Source: Rhodobacterales bacterium UBA3077
GTDB lineage: Bacteria; Pseudomonadota; Alphaproteobacteria; Rhodobacterales; Rhodobacteraceae
NCBI GenBank assembly: GCA_002366685.1
Contig: DFBP01000004.1
Span: forward strand, 1,119-9,124
DNA length: 8,006 nucleotides
Direction: 5' to 3'
In this document: positions 6,975 through 8,006 of the stretch, piece by piece
How the letters are laid out: each line of letters starts with the position of its first letter
How positions within the stretch are numbered: position 1 is the stretch's first letter
Made by a program: the position numbers and the translations under genes
The notes under the pieces: generated by a model
The model's database searches: none
Seen by the model: the letters and a program-made list of their open reading frames with translations, nothing else
What the model was told of the DNA's origin: nothing

Positions 6975-7026
6975 CGAAACTCTCGGTGGAGGTTGGTTTT
7001 GGAAGCCAACGACCGCTGTTGAAAGT

Positions 7027-7055
7027 GATATAGAGGGGCGGGAAGGGGATTGCAA
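7027..7055 (-). promoter_or_regulatory. Candidate sigma-70 promoter for the rimP-nusA-infB operon
   Basis: The minus strand carries TTGCAA (7050-7055) and TATATC (7027-7032), separated by exactly 17 bases. Each box matches the sigma-70 consensus at four of six positions, including TTG and TATA. A start at the A near 7020 would give an approximately 87-base leader. That leader holds a 5-bp hairpin (GTTGG at 7006-7010 with CCAAC at 6992-6996) and then the terminator at 6952-6974. It is the best promoter-like sequence between the broken LRR gene and rimP. Confidence 0.45.
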
Positions 7056-7075
7056 GGGGGAGTTTTAATTCGTTA

Positions 7076-7160
7076 GGGAGCACTCCCGCGCTTTGCTTGG
7101 GCCGCGCCCTCGTGCTGCGCACATCGGGTGTCGCTGCGCTGGCTTTTGAGTATTTCTGAA
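7076..7160. repeat. Palindrome-rich patch, possibly an extragenic repeat element
   Basis: Between the end of the LRR gene and the rimP promoter lies a GC-rich patch with two perfect short palindromes: GGGAG-CA-CTCCC (7076-7087) and GGGC-CGC-GCCC (7099-7109). A repeated GCTGCGC word follows (7114-7120 and 7134-7139 with its neighbours). The patch codes for nothing I can support, and its composition differs from the AT-rich DNA on its right. It reads like the short repeated extragenic sequences scattered in many Rhodobacteraceae genomes, but only one copy is present in this window, so repetition cannot be shown here. No T-tract follows the hairpins, so I do not call it a terminator. Confidence 0.35.
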
Positions 7161-7180
7161 ACAAAGAAGGGATACAAGGG

Positions 7181-8006
7181 TTATTCCGCGGCGGCAGCGT
7201 TTTGAAATTCGCGGAATTGTTCTTCTTATTTTTTAATTTGGGCTTGATCGGTCTTTGCCAGCAGGAACGGCTTTCTTTTGCCGATGACCATCGTGTCTTT
7301 TTTAAGGTTCGAATTGGCGTTTATTATTTTGGCCAGCACTGTTGCTTTGAAATAATCACATTTTGTATTGCGCAGTTTGACTGACAGATATGCGTATTCC
7401 TGTGTTTCAAATTGATTGGATAATTCAAGGACATCCAATGAGGTGCATGAAGCCAGCGGGAGAATGCCGTCTGCATCAACGCTTAGATTAAGCAATCTTA
7501 GCTCTTTTATTTTGGTCAGTTTCCCAATAGAGGCGAGCGTCGCTACTTTGTTTTTAGGACTCAAGCTGCCGAGGCTTCCTATGAACATAAGTGCTTTCAG
7601 TTCGGGTATAAAACCTAGCGGAGAAAGATCGATAATTTTTTGGCGTGTTGTTGAGACATAATGCTGTGAGCGCTGGCAGTTGTTGCAAAAAGCTGATGTC
7701 AGATACTTTGGTATTCCATTCAATTGCTAGGTGGCGCGACCCGCTAATTTTTGTCAGACTTGATATATCGGCGACCCGCATCTCATAGAAATAGAGGTGC
7801 TCTGCAGAAATATATTCGCAGATTGTCGAAAAAGTTTTTCCGTTGACACCCACGACATAGCCTGACTTGCCAACCAACGGTTTGTGAATGTCTTTGATGC
7901 GGTGAATAAATCCGTCCAGAATTACCATTGGTTTGTTGTCTGCAGACCAATTAGTTTTTGGCACAGTTAGCAACTCTTGGAGCAGCGGCAGAGTATTTTT
8001 TGCGGG
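7181..8006 (-). pseudogene. Leucine-rich-repeat protein gene, frameshifted and cut by the window edge
   Basis: Two overlapping minus-strand frames together encode one leucine-rich-repeat (LRR) protein. The upstream frame is open from the window edge, reading LPLLQELLTVPKTNW and on to SDISFLQQLPALTALCLNNT, where its LRR pattern stops. The pattern resumes at once in another frame as IIDLSPLGFIPELKALMF. Removing one A from the six-A run at 7636-7641 joins them as LCLNNTPKIIDLSPL, with unbroken repeats of about 22-24 residues (EHLYFYEM, RHLAIEWN, LTALCLNN, LKALMFIG, IKELRLLN, LDVLELSN). The second frame ends in TAA at 7226-7228. In the same frame a coding-like stretch, EEQFREFQNAAAAE, follows to a TAA at 7181-7183, so a second inactivating change is possible. 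The TTG at 7971-7973 is probably not the true start, because the frame is open and protein-like beyond it. The region is clearly AT-richer than its neighbours, which suggests transfer. Function and partner are unknown; LRR regions usually bind proteins. Confidence 0.7.

Noticed and set aside
6934..7164. N-terminal extension of rimP by 77 codons
   Set aside because: The extension would translate the terminator, the promoter candidate and the palindromic patch. The ATG at 6931-6933 has a good ribosome-binding site and begins where RimP family similarity begins.
7056..7180. A tRNA gene upstream of rimP, as metY precedes this operon in E. coli
   Set aside because: No cloverleaf, T-loop (GTTCGA) or CCA end was found on either strand; the small hairpins do not fit a tRNA.
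7202..7384. Plus-strand small open frame starting MKFAELFFLFFNLGL
   Set aside because: It looks like a signal peptide at first, but it is the reverse of the Lys-rich end of the LRR gene (poly-A read as poly-T gives Phe/Leu). No ribosome-binding site supports it.
7629..7645. Programmed -1 ribosomal frameshift at the A6 run
   Set aside because: The downstream LRR frame is reached by skipping one base (+1) on the minus strand, so a standard -1 slippery heptamer does not explain it. Transcriptional slippage or a simple mutation remains possible.

Overview
This window looks like part of an alphaproteobacterial chromosome, most likely Rhodobacteraceae (roseobacter type). The clues are an IF2 with an N-terminal IF2-associated basic segment and a long Ala/Glu/Arg-rich linker, a two-domain YlxR-L7Ae-like protein between nusA and infB, and a NusA with two C-terminal helical repeats and an acidic tail. 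The genus call is inference only.

Layout, left to right. Positions 1-306 (+) hold the 3' end of a glutathione S-transferase gene cut by the window edge. It meets a minus-strand gene block tail to tail with one base between the stop codons. The rest is on the minus strand and reads right to left. At the far right is an AT-richer leucine-rich-repeat gene that appears broken (7181 to beyond 8006). Next comes a short spacer with a repeat-like palindromic patch (7076-7160), a candidate sigma-70 promoter (7027-7055) and an intrinsic terminator (6952-6974) just upstream of rimP. The conserved transcription/translation operon follows: rimP (6364-6933), nusA (4732-6360), ylxR (4114-4710) and infB (1527-4052). 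After infB come a small membrane-anchored protein of unknown function (1060-1473) and a TlyA-type rRNA methyltransferase (308-1033), possibly on the same transcript.

The core genes work together. RimP matures the 30S subunit, NusA controls RNA polymerase pausing, termination and antitermination, YlxR is a small nucleic-acid-binding protein, IF2 (InfB) places initiator tRNA on the ribosome, and TlyA methylates rRNA. The coding content is ordinary. The interesting signals lie between genes: a terminator that any transcript entering rimP from upstream must cross, in an operon that encodes the termination factor NusA; a perfect 8-bp hairpin with the nusA stop codon in its loop and part of the ylxR ribosome-binding site in its stem; a 13-bp hairpin whose 3' arm contains the start codon of the gene after infB; and an LRR gene whose repeat pattern is restored by removing one A from a six-A run.

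I found no tRNA, rRNA, CRISPR array, insertion sequence or recognisable new defence system. All calls come from reading the sequence; no database search was possible.
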